From positions 82,962,001-83,026,000 of the forward strand of contig NC_134013.1 in assembly GCF_040712315.1 (NCBI RefSeq): 64,000 nt of DNA. The letters are read 5' to 3'. Positions 61,763 to 64,000 of the stretch are shown here, piece by piece (the stretch's first letter is position 1; every line of letters begins with the position of its first letter). The stretch is from Castanea sativa. Taxonomy: Eukaryota; Streptophyta; Magnoliopsida; Fagales; Fagaceae. Both the position numbers and the translations under genes were made by a program. The notes beneath the pieces were generated by a model that saw only the letters and a list, made by a program, of their open reading frames with translations, searched no databases and had not been told where the DNA came from.

Positions 61763-62610
61763 GAGCATCAACATTAGTTGTGCTAAAACAAATGTTATTT
61801 TGACACATCAAAAAACTATTCTATCTATTTTAACACATTGTTTTACAATACATCCTATATTACATCTTTTATTTTAAGATTACAACACATTAAAAGATCT
61901 TAAAATAATAACCCCTATAGTACCAAAAAAAAAAAAAACATATATACAAATACAAAAACAAACACCCAACAACTCAACCACCATCGTGGCCACCACTAGA
62001 CCACCACCAAAATCAACCCAAGCTGCAAATAAAAACCAACAAACCATAAGCTGCAACGCAATTCACCAAACCCACCAATTAAGACCTAGCAGCCATAGCG
62101 CAACCCAGCCCAAAACCACTATCACCCACCACTGAGTTAGGAATAAGTGAGAGAGGACGAAAGAGGAGAGAGATCAAAACCCACCACCAGATCGAAACCG
62201 ACAACTACCCCAAACCCACCACCACTTGTCAAAACCAACAAAAACCCAATAAAACCACCAACAATAAAAAACCCATAATTAGAAGAAGTATGCAAAGAGA
62301 AACAACCCAACGACGGCTGTCGAGGCATGGTGGCTATTGGCATAACAAAGGCTTCATCCTCAGCTGAGTATGTAGTGGAGAGAGGAGGGAGAGTGAGAGT
62401 GAATGATTAAGAGAGGAAGGGAGAGGAGAGGAGCGGCCAAATGGGATGAGAGAGAATTGAGAAGAGAAAGACTTTTTTTTTATTAAAGAGAAAGAGAAAG
62501 TCTAATAAAAAAATTGTCCAAATATTATAGCTCATGCCAAATTTATTTGATATTTGACACATTTAATGAAATAATTTTTTTTATGTTTACTGTACTAAAT
62601 GCTAATGCAC
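61763..62610. mobile_element. Probable non-autonomous inverted-repeat element
   Basis: The left end GAGCATCAACATTAGTTGTG and the right end in reverse complement, GTGCATTAGCATTTAGTACA, are imperfect inverted repeats. The interior is ACC-rich (62000-62250), then GA-rich. The minus frame at 62137-62343 is Gly/Phe/Val-rich low complexity. No clear target duplication. Confidence 0.4.
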
Positions 62611-63433
62611 AAAGTAGTAACCCAATTCCCTAACCATGACAAGCCTACGAGAAAAATACATTTGTAAAGTTATAGTTATTTGTTTATTTGATTATCATGA
62701 ACATATAAATATAATTGATCTATCCAATGGTAATCAGCCGACCACCTTTCGGTTCCATGAGTGAAGTTTTTTTTTAAGAAGAGATGGAACTTATCGACAA
62801 GTTAGGTTTGGTGTGAATTAGTCAATTAGGAAGATGCGAGTTCAAATATAGAATTCATATTGGACAGTCCTATGTTATGAGTGCACTTTTATGATTAAAC
62901 TTGACCATGGAAACATGGTTTGCCTTTCCTAAAATATAATGAGACAATGTAACTCTCGAGTCTCACCCCTATCACTCTATGATTTTTGTATATTATTTAT
63001 TATTTCAACCCTTAACTCGAGTTATTTTGACTCCAGTCACGTTTTGATCGAGATCTGTTTTTTCATATTCTTCTATTACTTTTGTCCGCTAGTGAAAGGG
63101 GCAATAAAACCCTACGTAGGACACTCAAGTTTTAAAATAACTCTCTCCAACTTTTTACCTTACTCTCTTAGAGTAATCTTCTTTGACCTAAAGCTGTCCT
63201 CTATATATCAAAAATTTAAAAGTTAGCTGGATGCAATGATCCTGGGGTCTGCTAGAAAAAAAAAAATTTAAAATAAAAAGCTTTATGCACTTAATCTAAG
63301 TACATTGGCCTTAATTGGTTGGCGCTTATAACAAATTAGCAATCAATATGCATTGTATGATACTGAAATAGAAGACATGGTGGTCAAGGATAAGTATGAT
63401 ATTCAAGGTGGTTACCTGAGTTTAAGAAGTATC
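62611..63433. other. Intergenic, no gene seen
   Basis: AT-rich. The 95-codon plus frame at 62939-63226 is hydrophobic noise without a recognisable domain. Confidence 0.4.
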
Positions 63434-63583
63434 ACATCTACAATATTTTCATAACAACTCATAAGTGGTAAGTAATTATTAGTTGTAATTTGAATTCACA
63501 ATTTAATTTATTTTTTTATCTACTCATAACAACTTACCACTTATGATTTATTGTAAAAGTGTTGCGAAAATGTTGTAAATACA
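63434..63583. mobile_element. Short palindromic MITE, copy 2
   Basis: Same family as 54770-54930: CTACAATATTTTCATAACAA at the left, and TTTACAACATTTTCGCAACA in reverse complement of the right. CATAAGTGGTAAGT and its complement mirror each other around an AATTTGAATTC centre. Confidence 0.65.
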
Positions 63584-64000
63584 ACATTTATCTTTATTAG
63601 ATTAATGAAAAAATATAATATATTGTTCATAAATTATTAACTGATCTATTTAATTTCTTGCAAGTGATAGGAGGTTTTGGGAGTGGAAGTCAAACTTCTC
63701 ACCGTATATCGGATATGTCATTAGATTTCAAATTCCTTGGCTTAATATTGACTTATCTAATATCATAAATCACACAAATATTATAACGTAAACCCATGCA
63801 CATATAGGCACATAATATAGGCATCTAAAATATATATATATAGGCATCTATAATATGGCCATTTTATGTAGGGTTTTTACATAGGGCTACGTACCTTTCT
63901 ATACAGGGTTTTTACAAAATATCACTTTGGACTATGAGTCTATGACATGAATATTAATTTGGATTGTAGATTTTTAATTTGAACAATTAACCCATTGAAT
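63584..64000. other. Intergenic, no gene seen
   Basis: AT-rich. No feature could be supported up to the window end. Confidence 0.4.

Overview
The window looks like nuclear DNA of a dicot plant, probably a woody species. It has AT-rich intergenic DNA, many small DNA transposons, long dinucleotide tracts, GT-AG introns and two clear plant metabolic genes. The species cannot be fixed from the sequence; a Fagales-type tree is only a guess.

Layout: 1-7250 is intergenic and holds a 712-bp hAT-type MITE nested in an older inverted-repeat element. 7256-19167 is one complete Ty3/gypsy retrotransposon of the Tat lineage type, with 805-bp LTRs differing at 4 sites and a 5-bp target duplication. It carries gag-protease, RT with two RNase H domains, integrase, a 153-bp tandem array, and on the opposite strand a three-exon reading frame of 802 codons. 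A solo LTR of a related family follows at 19532-20370. 20370-36900 is a transposon-rich stretch with PIF/Harbinger-like, hAT-like, Mutator-like and CACTA-like pieces, a diverged 0.8-kb duplication, and exon-like remnants at 26.1-27.8 kb, one split by a hAT element. 37-40.2 kb looks like a spliced transcript unit with a 52-codon ORF. Just after its stop is a miR171-complementary site with a three-base central bulge, as in endogenous target mimics.

46819-48110 (minus) is GDP-L-fucose synthase, with a 19-nt first coding exon and a probable 1.4-kb leader intron. 56366-57529 (minus) is S-adenosylmethionine decarboxylase. Its leader holds the plant-type tiny uORF overlapping a conserved small uORF, and the small uORF is itself split by an intron. 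The remaining DNA is intergenic with MITEs and microsatellites.

The two host genes are housekeeping enzymes (nucleotide-sugar and polyamine synthesis) and are not functionally linked. The least ordinary signals are the miR171 mimic-like site, the intact spliced antisense frame in the retrotransposon, and the gag-pol stop codon in a leaky-stop context.
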